Source: Kribbella flavida DSM 17836
Lineage (GTDB): Bacteria > Actinomycetota > Actinomycetes > Propionibacteriales > Kribbellaceae
Assembly: GCF_000024345.1 (NCBI RefSeq)
Contig: NC_013729.1
Span: forward strand, 6,014,001-6,078,000
Length of the DNA stretch: 64,000 nucleotides
Reading direction: 5' to 3'
Part shown: positions 1-8,287 of the stretch, one piece after another
How positions within the stretch are numbered: the stretch's first letter is position 1
How the letters are laid out: each line of letters opens with the position of its first letter
Notes under the pieces: generated by a model
Told to the model about the DNA's origin: nothing
Seen by the model: the letters and a program-made list of their open reading frames with translations, nothing else
Databases searched by the model: none
Translations under genes and position numbers: made by a program

Positions 1-26
1 GGCGGCTTCCACCGAGAGGCAAGGCG

Positions 27-875
27 ATGCAGGCACCCCAGGTCCAGCGCGCGGTGGCCGCGGCCCTCGCGATCGCGTCGTCAGCCGGTCTGCCGGCCGA
101 CGACGCGATCGTGCTCAACAACTCGAACAAGCTCACGCTGCGGCTGCTGCCGTGCGACGTGCTGGCCCGGGTGGCACCGGCGGCCGAGCAGGTCGCGGAG
201 TTCGAGCTCGAGCTGGCTCGACGCCTCGGCGAAACCGGAAGCCCGGTGGCCGCTCTGGACCCTCGGGTGGAACCGCGGGCCTATCAGCGTGACGGTTTTG
301 TGGTCACGCTGTGGACCTACTACGAACCCATCACGCCTGAGGTCGCACCCGCTGATTACGCCACGGCGATCGAGCGGCTGCACGCCGGCATGCGCAGGTT
401 CGACGTGCCGACTCCGCACTTCACGGATCGAGTCGCCGGCGCCCAGCAACTCCTGGCCCACCGGGAGTCCACGCCGGAGCTGGCCGAGGCGGACCGCGAG
501 CTTCTCAGCGCGGCGCTACGACGGAGCACCCAGGCAATCGCCGAGCGCCAGCCGGCCGAGCAGCTGCTGCACGGCGAGCCGCACCCGGGCAACCTGATCG
601 CCACGCAGCACGGGCCACTGTTCATCGACCTCGAGACCTGCTGCCGCGGGCCGGTCGAGTTCGATCTGGCCCATGCGCCGGAAGAGGTCAGCGAGCGCTA
701 CCCGGGAGCCGACCCGGAGTTGCTGCGGCAGTGCCGGATCCTTGTCCTGGCGATGATCGTCGCGTGGCGCTGGGACCGAGGCGACCAACTCCCGAACGGG
801 CGGCAGCTCGGCACGGACTGGCTAAACGAACTTCGGGCCACGCTCGATCCCGAGGCGACGGACACCGTCAGCTGA
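27..875 (+). CDS. APH-like phosphotransferase family protein
   Basis: The 282-residue protein has the aminoglycoside/choline kinase fold signature. The catalytic loop HGEPHPGN lies at residues 182-189 and the metal-binding IDLE at 200-203. The loop carries Glu where the classical antibiotic kinases have Asp (HGD), a variant seen in many actinobacterial members of the family, so activity is not excluded. The natural substrate cannot be read from the sequence; a small-molecule hydroxyl phosphorylation in the cytoplasm is the family role. The ATG at 27 follows a purine-rich GAGAGGCAAGG. The gene ends just before the stop of the convergent MobA-like gene, so it is probably transcribed alone or from genes left of the window. 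Confidence 0.85.
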   Translation: MQAPQVQRAVAAALAIASSAGLPADDAIVLNNSNKLTLRLLPCDVLARVAPAAEQVAEFELELARRLGETGSPVAALDPRVEPRAYQRDGFVVTLWTYYEPITPEVAPADYATAIERLHAGMRRFDVPTPHFTDRVAGAQQLLAHRESTPELAEADRELLSAALRRSTQAIAERQPAEQLLHGEPHPGNLIATQHGPLFIDLETCCRGPVEFDLAHAPEEVSERYPGADPELLRQCRILVLAMIVAWRWDRGDQLPNGRQLGTDWLNELRATLDPEATDTVS

Positions 876-884
876 TCGCGGAGC

Positions 885-1532
885 TCAGCCGGAGCTGCGG
901 GCGCGGCGGTAGCGGGTGGGGATGGCGGCGGGTGGGACCAGGGGGTTGGCGGGGCCGGCGGCGTAGTGGCCGAGGAGGTGCTGGTAGTCGTCCCAGGTGC
1001 CGATCATGGGCGGACGGTTGCCGATGGCATCTACGTCGGTGACGGGGTGACGGCCGGACTCGATCAGTGTCCACAGGTCCTGGTCGCTGCGCAGCGTTCG
1101 CAACGAGCCGAACGTCTCCCGCCGGAACCAGCACGGGTAACCGCGGCCGTCGTCGTACCGGGTGACGCCGATCGAGGCGGCGGACTCGGCGACCAGGGAC
1201 CAGACCGCGGCCGAGGTGATCCCGGGCTGGTCGTCCCGCAGTACGACGAGCCCGTCGGTCCGCCGGTCGACGGCGTCCAGCGCCGGCACGATCGAGGAGC
1301 TGCCGGTGTCGGCGTGCGGCGACTCGACCACGCGTACGCCGTCCAGGGCGACCCGGTCCCGGACCTGGTCAGCGGCGGCGCCCAGCGTCACCACCAGCTG
1401 GTCGAAGCCGCAGTCCCGGGCAGTGTCGAGCGTGGCGCCGAGCAGGGTCTCACCCCGGTACGCGAGCAACTGGCGCGGGACGCCGAGCCGCGGCGACCCT
1501 TCGGCGGCGAGCACCAGCCCGGTGACGAACAC
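885..1532 (-). CDS. MobA-like NTP transferase domain protein
   Basis: This 215-residue protein aligns with the MobA/MocA group of nucleotidyltransferases, which transfer CMP or GMP to molybdopterin or related acceptors. The N-terminal loop reads LAAEGSPRLGVPRQLL, where the family has LAAGxSxRxGxPKxLL, so the second Gly of the nucleotide loop and the conserved Lys are both changed (to Glu and Arg). The downstream DQPG metal-site motif is intact. The start is GTG with AGGAG ten bases upstream. No molybdenum-cofactor gene is nearby. It could be a divergent transferase with another acceptor or a protein that has lost activity; the fold assignment is firm and the substrate is unknown. Confidence 0.75.
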   Translation of the reverse strand: MFVTGLVLAAEGSPRLGVPRQLLAYRGETLLGATLDTARDCGFDQLVVTLGAAADQVRDRVALDGVRVVESPHADTGSSSIVPALDAVDRRTDGLVVLRDDQPGITSAAVWSLVAESAASIGVTRYDDGRGYPCWFRRETFGSLRTLRSDQDLWTLIESGRHPVTDVDAIGNRPPMIGTWDDYQHLLGHYAAGPANPLVPPAAIPTRYRRARSSG

Positions 1533-1681
1533 GCGGGATCAGCTCCTGACCTGGACCGTGCGAGTCACACCAGGCTCCTTCGCCGACGCCGATTCTCGAT
1601 CGAACCGCGAAGACGCTGCGCTGTCAACCGTGCACAACGGCAACCCTGCAAGGGAAATCGCGCTCGACCGGCCGGGCGTGA

Positions 1682-2359
1682 TCAGCGCAGGGTTGCAGCA
1701 AACGTTTCAAGGGCAGGGTATCCGGCGTCGCCGACCACGATCGTGGTGATGCCGGAACCGACCCGGACCAGGGCGTGCTCACCCTCCCGCTCGAGCAGCG
1801 TACGCCGCTGCCAGACGACGCCGCCGACGGTCGAGGTGCCGTCGTCCTCGGTCTTGCCGAGCTCGTCGTTCTGGAACCCGCGGGTGGTCACGTTGGACTG
1901 CTCCAGCCCGACGTACTTGCGCTGGTCGGTGACGGTGCCGAGGTGCCAGGTGATCGGGCTCTGCTGCGGCGCCCGGAACTCCACGTTCGTCGCGGTCCAG
2001 CCCGGCGGCAGCGGCGACGGGCCGAGGATCCAGGGGGCGACCTTCTTGGCGTCCGCCAGCTGCGCGGTGTACTCGACCGCGCGCACCTTCTCCTCCTTCG
2101 GCCGCCAGGTGACCAGCATCAGGAACGCGACCACCAGCAGCGTGACCAGCATCGCCCAGAACATGTTGGTCAGCGTGCGGGCCTTGGCCCGGTTCACCCG
2201 GTCCTGGGCGCGGTAGGCGATCGCCTCGGCCCGGGCTCGCGCCCGTTCCTGCGCCGCCGGGTCCAGCGGCGTACGCCGCTGCGCCGCGTCCGCCGGCGGG
2301 GAAGCGTTCTCCTCGGGGGCGGTGTCGGGCTGCGTCGGCTCCTGACCAGTCGGGCTCAT
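1682..2359 (-). CDS. DUF4245 domain membrane-anchored protein
   Basis: The product (225 residues from the ATG at 2359) has a charged, Pro/Ala-rich cytoplasmic N-terminus, one membrane segment at about residues 63-84 (rich in Leu/Val, ending before TWRPKEE), and an outside domain of about 130 residues typical of DUF4245. It is divergent from glpX, the usual neighbour of this family in actinobacteria. An in-frame ATG at 2386 would add nine residues; I prefer 2359 because GACACT lies six bases upstream as a possible leaderless -10 and because the longer start would crowd the glpX promoter. Function is not known. Confidence 0.82.
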   Translation of the reverse strand: MSPTGQEPTQPDTAPEENASPPADAAQRRTPLDPAAQERARARAEAIAYRAQDRVNRAKARTLTNMFWAMLVTLLVVAFLMLVTWRPKEEKVRAVEYTAQLADAKKVAPWILGPSPLPPGWTATNVEFRAPQQSPITWHLGTVTDQRKYVGLEQSNVTTRGFQNDELGKTEDDGTSTVGGVVWQRRTLLEREGEHALVRVGSGITTIVVGDAGYPALETFAATLR

Positions 2360-2414
2360 GGCTCCAGTGTCTCCCGGCCCCGACATCGCTCGATCACCCC
2401 CGTCGGCCGTTGGC

Positions 2415-2427
2415 TACGATCCGTGCC
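2415..2427 (+). promoter_or_regulatory. Leaderless promoter -10 of glpX
   Basis: TACGAT at 2415-2420 ends seven bases before the ATG at 2428, with no ribosome-binding site between. This decides the glpX start: an in-frame TTG at 2410 would lie upstream of the expected transcription start. Confidence 0.6.
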
Positions 2428-3462
2428 ATGAGCGACCCCACCACACCCCCCGCCCATCTCGAGGTCGACGAGCACGCGCCCGACCGGAACCTGGCTCTGG
2501 AACTGGTCCGGGTCACCGAGGCGGCCGCGATGGCCGCCGGCCGCTGGGTCGGCCGCGGCGACAAGAACGGGGCGGACGGCGCCGCGGTGAACGCGATGCG
2601 CACGCTGATCGGCACCGTCGGGATGAACGGCGTGGTGGTGATCGGCGAGGGCGAGAAGGACAACGCCCCGATGCTCTACAACGGCGAGCGGGTCGGCGCC
2701 GGCGACGGCCCGGAGTGCGACGTCGCGGTCGACCCGGTGGACGGCACCACGCTGGTCGCCAAGGGCATGGCCAACGGCATCGCGGTGATGGCGGTCTCGC
2801 CGCGCAACACGATGTACGACCCTTCCGCCGTGTTCTACATGGAGAAGCTGGTGGTCGGTCCGGAGGCCGCCGACGTGGTCGACATCCGGTTGCCGGTCGC
2901 GGAGAACATCCGCCGGGTGGCCAAGGCGAAGGGCTCCAGCGTCGACGACGTCACCGTGGTGCTGCTCGACCGGCCGCGGCACGAGGAGATCGCCGCGCAG
3001 ATCCGGGCCACCGGTGCGCGGATCAAGTTCATCAGCGACGGCGACGTCGCCGGCGCGGTCGAGGCGGCCCGGCCGGACACCGGTCTGGACATGCTGGTCG
3101 GCATCGGCGGCACTCCGGAGGGCATCATCGCCGCCTGCGCGATGAAGTGCCTCGGCGGCCTGATCCAGGGCCGGCTCTGGCCCCGCGACGACGACGAGCG
3201 GCAGCGCGCGGTGGACGCCGGCCACGACCTCGACCGGGTGCTCACCACCGACGACCTGGTCGGCGGTGACGACTGCTTCTTCGTCGCCACCGGCATCACC
3301 GACGGCGAGCTGCTGCGCGGCGTCCGGTACGGCGGCTCGACCGCGCGCACCCACTCGCTGGTGATGCGGTCGCGCAGCGGCACGATCCGCAGCATCGAGA
3401 GCGTGCACCAGCTCGAGAAGCTGCGCGCGTACTCGACCATCGACTTCGACCACGCCCGATGA
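2428..3462 (+). CDS. glpX: Class II fructose-1,6-bisphosphatase
   Basis: GlpX hydrolyses fructose-1,6-bisphosphate to fructose-6-phosphate and is the gluconeogenic bisphosphatase of actinobacteria. The 344-residue protein has the normal family length. Metal and substrate motifs are complete: IGEGEKD at residues 72-78 and DPVDGTT from 102, with a Gly-rich GIGGTPEG segment further on. The enzyme acts in the cytoplasm with divalent metal. The ATG at 2428 is chosen from the leaderless -10 just upstream. The sugar kinase at 3503 follows in the same direction within 41 bases, so the two are probably cotranscribed, coupling gluconeogenesis and sugar phosphorylation. Confidence 0.95.
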   Translation: MSDPTTPPAHLEVDEHAPDRNLALELVRVTEAAAMAAGRWVGRGDKNGADGAAVNAMRTLIGTVGMNGVVVIGEGEKDNAPMLYNGERVGAGDGPECDVAVDPVDGTTLVAKGMANGIAVMAVSPRNTMYDPSAVFYMEKLVVGPEAADVVDIRLPVAENIRRVAKAKGSSVDDVTVVLLDRPRHEEIAAQIRATGARIKFISDGDVAGAVEAARPDTGLDMLVGIGGTPEGIIAACAMKCLGGLIQGRLWPRDDDERQRAVDAGHDLDRVLTTDDLVGGDDCFFVATGITDGELLRGVRYGGSTARTHSLVMRSRSGTIRSIESVHQLEKLRAYSTIDFDHAR

Positions 3463-3502
3463 GGGTGCTGTGGGCCGGGCCGGCGACGCCGGTGGCGGGG
3501 TC

Positions 3503-4435
3503 ATGACCGCGCCCCTGCTAGTCGTCGGCGAGGCGCTGGTGGACATCGTCGGCCACGGCAGGTCGAAGAACGGCGCGAAGGCGACGCCCGGAGGTTCGCC
3601 GGCCAACGTCGCGGTCGGGCTGGCCCGGCTCGGCGTACCGACCGAGCTGGTGACCCGGTTCGGCACCGACGCGTACGGCGACCAGCTCGGCGCGCACCTG
3701 TTCGGCAACGGCGTCCAGCTGGCTCCCGGCTCGGTGGACCCCGGTTTCCGGACCAGCACGGCGACCGCGACGCTCGACGCGGCCGGCGTGGCGACGTACG
3801 AGTTCGACATCAGCTGGGAGCCGCCGAAGCTGACCCTGAACCGGGGTTGCCCGGCGGTGCACACCGGGTCGATCGCGACCGTGCTGGAACCGGGCGCCGC
3901 GGCGATCCGCGACTTCCTGGCCGGGCTGGCCGATCGCCCGGTCACGGTCACGCTCGACCCGAACGCGCGCCCGACGATCACGCCCGACGCCGAGAGCACC
4001 TGGTCCGCCGTACGGGCGCTGGCCGGACTGTCGGACCTGGTGAAGCTGAGCGACGAGGACTGCGAGTTCCTCCGGCCCGGGTCGTCGCTGCCCGAGGTCG
4101 CGGCGGAGCTGCTCACCGCGGACCGGACGCGGTGCGTGGTGATCACCCGCGGCGGCGAGGGCGCGATCGGCATCACCCGGACCGGCCAGGTCGAGGTGAC
4201 CGCGCCCGCGATCGAGGTGGTCGACACGGTCGGGGCCGGCGACTCGTTCATGTCGGCGTTGCTCGCCGGATTGAATGCCCGCGGGTTGCTCGGCGAGACG
4301 CGGTTGCAGGGGCTCGACGAAGAGGCGCTGCGGGAGGTCCTCGACTACGCGGTGAAGGCGGCGGCGATCACCTGCACCCGGCACGGTGCCGACCCGCCGA
4401 CTGCGGCCGAGCACCCGTCTCCCTGGAACGCCTGA
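3503..4435 (+). CDS. PfkB-family carbohydrate kinase
   Basis: This 310-residue ribokinase-type protein would phosphorylate a sugar (fructose, ribose or similar) with ATP. The N-terminal substrate signature is GGSPANVAVGLARLG and the C-terminal anion-hole and catalytic motif is DTVGAGDSF, with Asp as the catalytic base. Both are intact. The ATG at 3503 follows a GGTGGCGGGG purine tract; an upstream in-frame GTG at 3470 would begin with a low-complexity Gly/Ala tail and is less likely. It lies 41 bases after glpX. A fructokinase role would fit that context, but the specificity is inferred only. Confidence 0.88.
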   Translation: MTAPLLVVGEALVDIVGHGRSKNGAKATPGGSPANVAVGLARLGVPTELVTRFGTDAYGDQLGAHLFGNGVQLAPGSVDPGFRTSTATATLDAAGVATYEFDISWEPPKLTLNRGCPAVHTGSIATVLEPGAAAIRDFLAGLADRPVTVTLDPNARPTITPDAESTWSAVRALAGLSDLVKLSDEDCEFLRPGSSLPEVAAELLTADRTRCVVITRGGEGAIGITRTGQVEVTAPAIEVVDTVGAGDSFMSALLAGLNARGLLGETRLQGLDEEALREVLDYAVKAAAITCTRHGADPPTAAEHPSPWNA

Positions 4436-4451
4436 CGCGCGAACCGCCAGC

Positions 4452-4528
4452 ACTCACCAACCGCCGGTCTATCGCCCAGTCCCCGCTCGGCGATCGGTCC
4501 CGGCGGCCGATTCGGCTGGTTGGTGAGT
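4452..4528. repeat. Intergenic inverted repeat with inner hairpins
   Basis: ACTCACCAACC at 4452-4462 is perfectly complementary to GGTTGGTGAGT at 4518-4528. The 55 bases between can form smaller hairpins (for example ATCGG paired with CCGAT). It lies between the convergent pfkB-like and DUF1707 genes and could act as a terminator, although no T tract follows. Confidence 0.5.
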
Positions 4529-4584
4529 GGTTGGCGTCCGGGTTTCGTCGGCGGCGTCTGCAGGGTCGACGGCGGCTGCCCGGT

Positions 4585-4630
4585 TCAGCTGCCGGCGGGT
4601 GCTCAGATCAGCTGCCGGCGGCTGCTCAGG
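4585..4630. repeat. Two tandem copies of a 23-bp unit
   Basis: Copies at 4585-4607 and 4608-4630 begin TCAGCTGCCGGCGG and differ at two positions. The second copy contains the stop codon of the DUF1707 gene, so this is a local duplication of that gene's 3' end. Confidence 0.6.
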
Positions 4631-5336
4631 TCAGGCGCAGGCGCTTGCTCAGGCGGGGGCCGCGTTTGATCTTGATCTCGCCGAGGATCGCGGTGCCGCG
4701 GATGTGGAAGGTCTTCGGTGGGGCGGTGCTCGGCTCGACGACGCCGCCGAGACCGGCTTCCTGCTCGGTCACCGCACCGAGAATCGGGTTGCTGTCCAGG
4801 TGCACGATCGCGTTCTGCGGGACGCGGATCTTCACGTCGGCGAGAATCGACTTCACCTCGAGGTAGATCACGTCGTACGGCAGCTGCGCCTCGGTGTAGT
4901 CCAGCGTGACGTCGCCGAGCACCGCGTTGATCTCCTGCCGCTGCGGCGCCAGCCAGTTGCCGGTGCGCTTGGCCTCGGACAGGAACGCGTTGATCGTCGG
5001 AGCCGTCGTGACCATGCCCGCCCCGTACTGCGGGACCGGCTGCCCGGCGTACTGCGGGCCGGCCGTCTGCTGGCCCGGGACGGGCAGCCCGTTCGGCAGG
5101 TCGGTGGTGAGCTCGGCCAGCTCGCCGTACGTCTTGGCGGCGTAGACGGACTCCAGCCGCTCCTCCAGCTCGGCGTAGTTCAGCCGTCCCTCGCCCGCCG
5201 CCTCACGCAGGATCTCGGCGACATCCTCCCGCTCCAGGTCGGACACCCGCCTGCGCAGCGCCAGCTCGTCCCCGGTCGGCTGCGCCGTCGCCGGCACGTC
5301 CTGCGGGCGGTCCTGAGGTCCCTCGTCCTGAGCCAC
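4626..5336 (-). CDS. DUF1707 and LiaF-like C-terminal domain protein
   Basis: The 236-residue protein starts with an acidic tail, then a DUF1707 domain at about residues 30-82 with the hallmark VSDLEREDVAEILREAAGEG and a YAAKTYGELAELTTDLP end. A Pro/Gly/Gln linker follows, then a beta-rich C-terminal half (INAVLGDVTLDYTEA, ILADVKIRVP) resembling the LiaF/cell-wall-response domain. DUF1707 proteins are typically linked to cell-envelope stress sensing. There is no clear membrane segment in this copy. The start ATG lies at 5336; the gene is convergent with the PfkB kinase. Confidence 0.82.
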   Translation of the reverse strand: MAQDEGPQDRPQDVPATAQPTGDELALRRRVSDLEREDVAEILREAAGEGRLNYAELEERLESVYAAKTYGELAELTTDLPNGLPVPGQQTAGPQYAGQPVPQYGAGMVTTAPTINAFLSEAKRTGNWLAPQRQEINAVLGDVTLDYTEAQLPYDVIYLEVKSILADVKIRVPQNAIVHLDSNPILGAVTEQEAGLGGVVEPSTAPPKTFHIRGTAILGEIKIKRGPRLSKRLRLT

Positions 5337-5445
5337 AGCAAAATCCTACGCGCGCAGCGCGCCGTCCGCCGATGAGTTACGCCCCGGATTCAACCCTGAG
5401 CCCGCCCTGACCCCGCGACCGCGTGACTGCCGCATACTGGCGACC

Positions 5446-5724
5446 ATGAGATGGCCCGACGGAAGCCAGGGTCGCGTGCTCGCGGTTGTCTACCTCGCCG
5501 CGTTCGCGGCGATGCTGATCGGCGTGGTGTGGACGCTGGTCAACCAGCTGACCGGCGGTGCAGGGGTGCAGGCCACGATCGGCGTCGTGCTTTTCGTGGC
5601 CGGCCAGCTGACCATTGTCGCCCTGGCGTACCGGCTTCGCGCCGGCACGGACTACTCGCGGGCATGGCAGCGGTTGTCGTTGGGGCTCGAGGTCCGTCCG
5701 GCGCTCCGGTCCGCCGCGGGGTGA
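5446..5724 (+). CDS. Small two-helix membrane protein
   Basis: This 92-residue protein has two membrane segments, at about residues 11-32 and 41-63, with short basic ends (RLRAGTDYSRAWQRL). It is not recognised. CATACT at 5433-5438 sits seven bases before the ATG, fitting a leaderless transcript, and no ribosome-binding site is present. It is transcribed divergently from the DUF1707 gene and is followed by 164 bases in which I see nothing else before the secreted protein. Confidence 0.65.
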   Translation: MRWPDGSQGRVLAVVYLAAFAAMLIGVVWTLVNQLTGGAGVQATIGVVLFVAGQLTIVALAYRLRAGTDYSRAWQRLSLGLEVRPALRSAAG

Positions 5725-5888
5725 GCCGACGGCGTCTTCCCTTGCACCGCAGCGCTTCGTGGCGCGGACGGTAACCGCTGCCGAAGCGCTCCTCCCCCGA
5801 CCGCACCGCGCCTGTCCCTGGCGAGGCGAGTGGATGACCCCGGTCCGGGCGATCATGGCTGTCCCAATCAACCCGAGGGGGATCACCT

Positions 5889-6374
5889 GTGAAACGAACG
5901 ATGACCGTACTCGCCGCCATCCTCACGGCAGTCGCGGCCATGGTGAGCCAGCCGATCGCCGCCCAGGCGGCACCGTCGTCCTCCGGCAATTTCGGCGCTT
6001 ACCCGTACGAGAACTCCTACCCGACGGTGGCCGGCTGCTCCGGCACCTTTTTCCTTCCCTGGGACGTTCCCGGTGGAGCCGTCCAGTACGCCAACTGGGA
6101 GGGCCGCCAGGTCAAGCTGGAGTTCTACTACTCCAACGCCTGCGGCGCCTACGCCCGGATCAGCAACGCACCGCAGAGCTGCGTGGCGATGATCCACCGC
6201 GACTCCAACGGCGACCGCCGGGCGGACGGATCGATGAGCGAGTCCGTCGACCCCGGCATCAACTACGCCTACACCCGGATCGCCAACAACCTGAACGGCC
6301 GTCTCGCTCAGGCCGCGCTGGTCTGCCGGAACGTGCACGGCTCGTGGGCCCTGGCCAGCACCGGCTGGTACTGA
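5889..6374 (+). CDS. Secreted protein of unknown function
   Basis: The 161-residue product has a classical Sec signal peptide: a KR-containing N-terminus, a hydrophobic core, and cleavage expected after AQA at residues 26-28. The mature part is small, with four cysteines (in AGCSG, NACGA, QSCVAM and LVCRN) that could form two disulfides and many aromatic residues. It resembles short secreted actinobacterial proteins but I cannot name the family. The GTG start is preceded by GAGGGGGA at good spacing. A strong terminator follows at 6439-6478, so this is a single-gene unit. Confidence 0.75.
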   Translation: MKRTMTVLAAILTAVAAMVSQPIAAQAAPSSSGNFGAYPYENSYPTVAGCSGTFFLPWDVPGGAVQYANWEGRQVKLEFYYSNACGAYARISNAPQSCVAMIHRDSNGDRRADGSMSESVDPGINYAYTRIANNLNGRLAQAALVCRNVHGSWALASTGWY

Positions 6375-6438
6375 GCCCGGCAGAACCGGCGCCGGCTGAA
6401 CGACCGCTTCCGGCGCAATCCTGACGCCGACTGAGCGA

Positions 6439-6478
6439 CCGCCCGGTCCGACCCGCTCCTGCGGATCGGGCCGGGCGG
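6439..6478 (+). terminator. Hairpin terminator after the secreted protein
   Basis: CCGCCCGGTCCGA pairs with TCGGGCCGGGCGG (one G-T pair) and an inner CCGC/GCGG closes a TCCT loop. A short CTTTAG follows. It separates the secreted protein gene from the fumarase promoter. Confidence 0.7.
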
Positions 6479-6527
6479 CTTTAGGCTAGGCGCGAATCTC
6501 AGACCACCCTGCCTGGAGGTACGCCCG

Positions 6528-8192
6528 GTGTCCGCTGACTTCACCTACTCCGACCTGCTCCCGCTCGGGCAGGACGACACGGAGTACCGGCTCCTCACCA
6601 CCGAGGGAGTCAGCACGTTCACCGCCGGCGGCCGGACCTTCCTGCAGGTCGAGCCGTCGGTGCTGCGGGCGCTGACCGCCGAGGCGATGCACGACATCTC
6701 GCACTACCTCCGCTCGGCCCACCTGGCCCAGCTGCGCCGGATCATCGACGACCCGGAGGCGTCCGGCAACGACCGGTTCGTCGCGCTCGACCTGCTGAAG
6801 AACGCGAACATCTCCGCCGGCGGCATCCTGCCGATGTGCCAGGACACCGGTACGGCGATCGTGATGGGCAAGAAGTCCGAGGGCGTGCTGACCGGCGCGG
6901 TCGACGAGGAGTGGATCAGCCGCGGAGTCCACGACGCCTACACCAAGCTGAACCTGCGCTACTCGCAGATGGCCCCGCTGACGATGTGGGACGAGAAGAA
7001 CACCGGTACGAACCTGCCGGCGCAGATCGAGCTGTACTCCACCCCGGGCACCACGGACCCGGCGTACAAGTTCCTGTTCATGGCCAAGGGTGGTGGCTCG
7101 GCGAACAAGTCGTTCCTGTTCCAGGAGACGAAGGCGGTGCTCAACCCGGCCGGGATGATGAAGTTCCTGGACGAGAAGATCCGCTCGCTCGGCACCGCCG
7201 CCTGCCCGCCGTACCACCTGGCGATCGTCGTCGGCGGGACGTCGGCGGAGTACGCGCTCAAGACCGCGAAGTACGCCTCCGCGCACTACCTGGACGCGCT
7301 GCCGACGACGGGATCGCCGCTGGGGCACGGGTTCCGCGACGTGGAGCTGGAAGAGAAGGTCTTCCAGCTGACCCAGGACTTCGGGATCGGCGCGCAGTTC
7401 GGCGGCAAGTACTTCTGCCACGACGTCCGGGTGATCCGGCTGCCGCGGCACGGCGCCTCCTGCCCGGTCGCGATCGCCGTCTCCTGCTCGGCCGACCGGC
7501 AGGCGCGGGCCAAGATCACCCCCGCGGGCGTCTTTCTCGAGCAGCTCGAGCGGGATCCGGCGCGGTTCCTGCCCGACACCACCGACGAGCAGCTGAACGA
7601 CGACGCGGACGTCGTCCGGATCGACCTGAACCAGCCGATGAGCGAGATCCGCGCCGAACTGTCGAAGCTGCCGGTGAAGACCCGGCTCTCGCTCAGCGGC
7701 CCGCTCGTCGTCGCCCGCGACATCGCGCACGCCAAGATCAAGGAACGCCTCGACGCCGGCGAGCCGATGCCCGGCTACCTGCGCGACCACGCCGTCTACT
7801 ACGCCGGCCCGGCGAAGACCCCCGAGGGCTACGCGTCCGGCTCGTTCGGCCCGACCACGGCCGGCCGGATGGACGCGTACGTCGACCAGTTCCAGGCGGC
7901 CGGCGGCTCGTTCGTGATGCTTGCCAAGGGCAACCGCTCCGCCAAGGTCACCGAGGCGTGCCGCAAGCACGGCGGCTTCTACCTCGGCTCGATCGGCGGC
8001 CCGGCGGCACGGTTGGCGCAGGACTGCATCAAGTCCGTCGAGGTGATCGAGTACGCCGAACTGGGCATGGAAGCGGTCTGGAAGATCGAGGTCGAGGACT
8101 TCCCCGCCTTCGTGGTCGTCGACGACAAGGGCAACGACTTCTTCACCGACACCCGCAAACCGGTCCCGCTGACGGTACGTCCCCGCAGCTGA
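6528..8192 (+). CDS. Class I fumarate hydratase (iron-sulfur)
   Basis: This enzyme interconverts fumarate and malate in the TCA cycle using an oxygen-labile [4Fe-4S] cluster. The 554-residue length matches single-chain class I enzymes. Three cysteines fit the cluster ligands, C104 (in MCQDTGTA), C226 (TAACPPY) and C320 (AVSCSADR); their spacing of 122 and 94 residues is close to that of the characterised Leishmania enzyme. The GTG start has GGAGGT seven bases upstream, and TAGGCT at 6482-6487 is a plausible -10. An oxygen-stable class II fumarase is encoded 4 kb away, so the organism has both types. Confidence 0.95.
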   Translation: MSADFTYSDLLPLGQDDTEYRLLTTEGVSTFTAGGRTFLQVEPSVLRALTAEAMHDISHYLRSAHLAQLRRIIDDPEASGNDRFVALDLLKNANISAGGILPMCQDTGTAIVMGKKSEGVLTGAVDEEWISRGVHDAYTKLNLRYSQMAPLTMWDEKNTGTNLPAQIELYSTPGTTDPAYKFLFMAKGGGSANKSFLFQETKAVLNPAGMMKFLDEKIRSLGTAACPPYHLAIVVGGTSAEYALKTAKYASAHYLDALPTTGSPLGHGFRDVELEEKVFQLTQDFGIGAQFGGKYFCHDVRVIRLPRHGASCPVAIAVSCSADRQARAKITPAGVFLEQLERDPARFLPDTTDEQLNDDADVVRIDLNQPMSEIRAELSKLPVKTRLSLSGPLVVARDIAHAKIKERLDAGEPMPGYLRDHAVYYAGPAKTPEGYASGSFGPTTAGRMDAYVDQFQAAGGSFVMLAKGNRSAKVTEACRKHGGFYLGSIGGPAARLAQDCIKSVEVIEYAELGMEAVWKIEVEDFPAFVVVDDKGNDFFTDTRKPVPLTVRPRS

Positions 8193-8287
8193 GTCCGATC
8201 TCGGCGGACCGAGCGTTCGCGAGGGTTGCAGTCGAGCCCCTGCTTCCCTCGAGCAGTGACGCCGGCAGGAGCCGCGGGTCGTGACGT

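Noticed and set aside
2356..4251. A 631-codon minus-strand frame opposite glpX and the sugar kinase
   Set aside because: High-GC codon bias keeps antisense frames open; the product has no recognisable domain.
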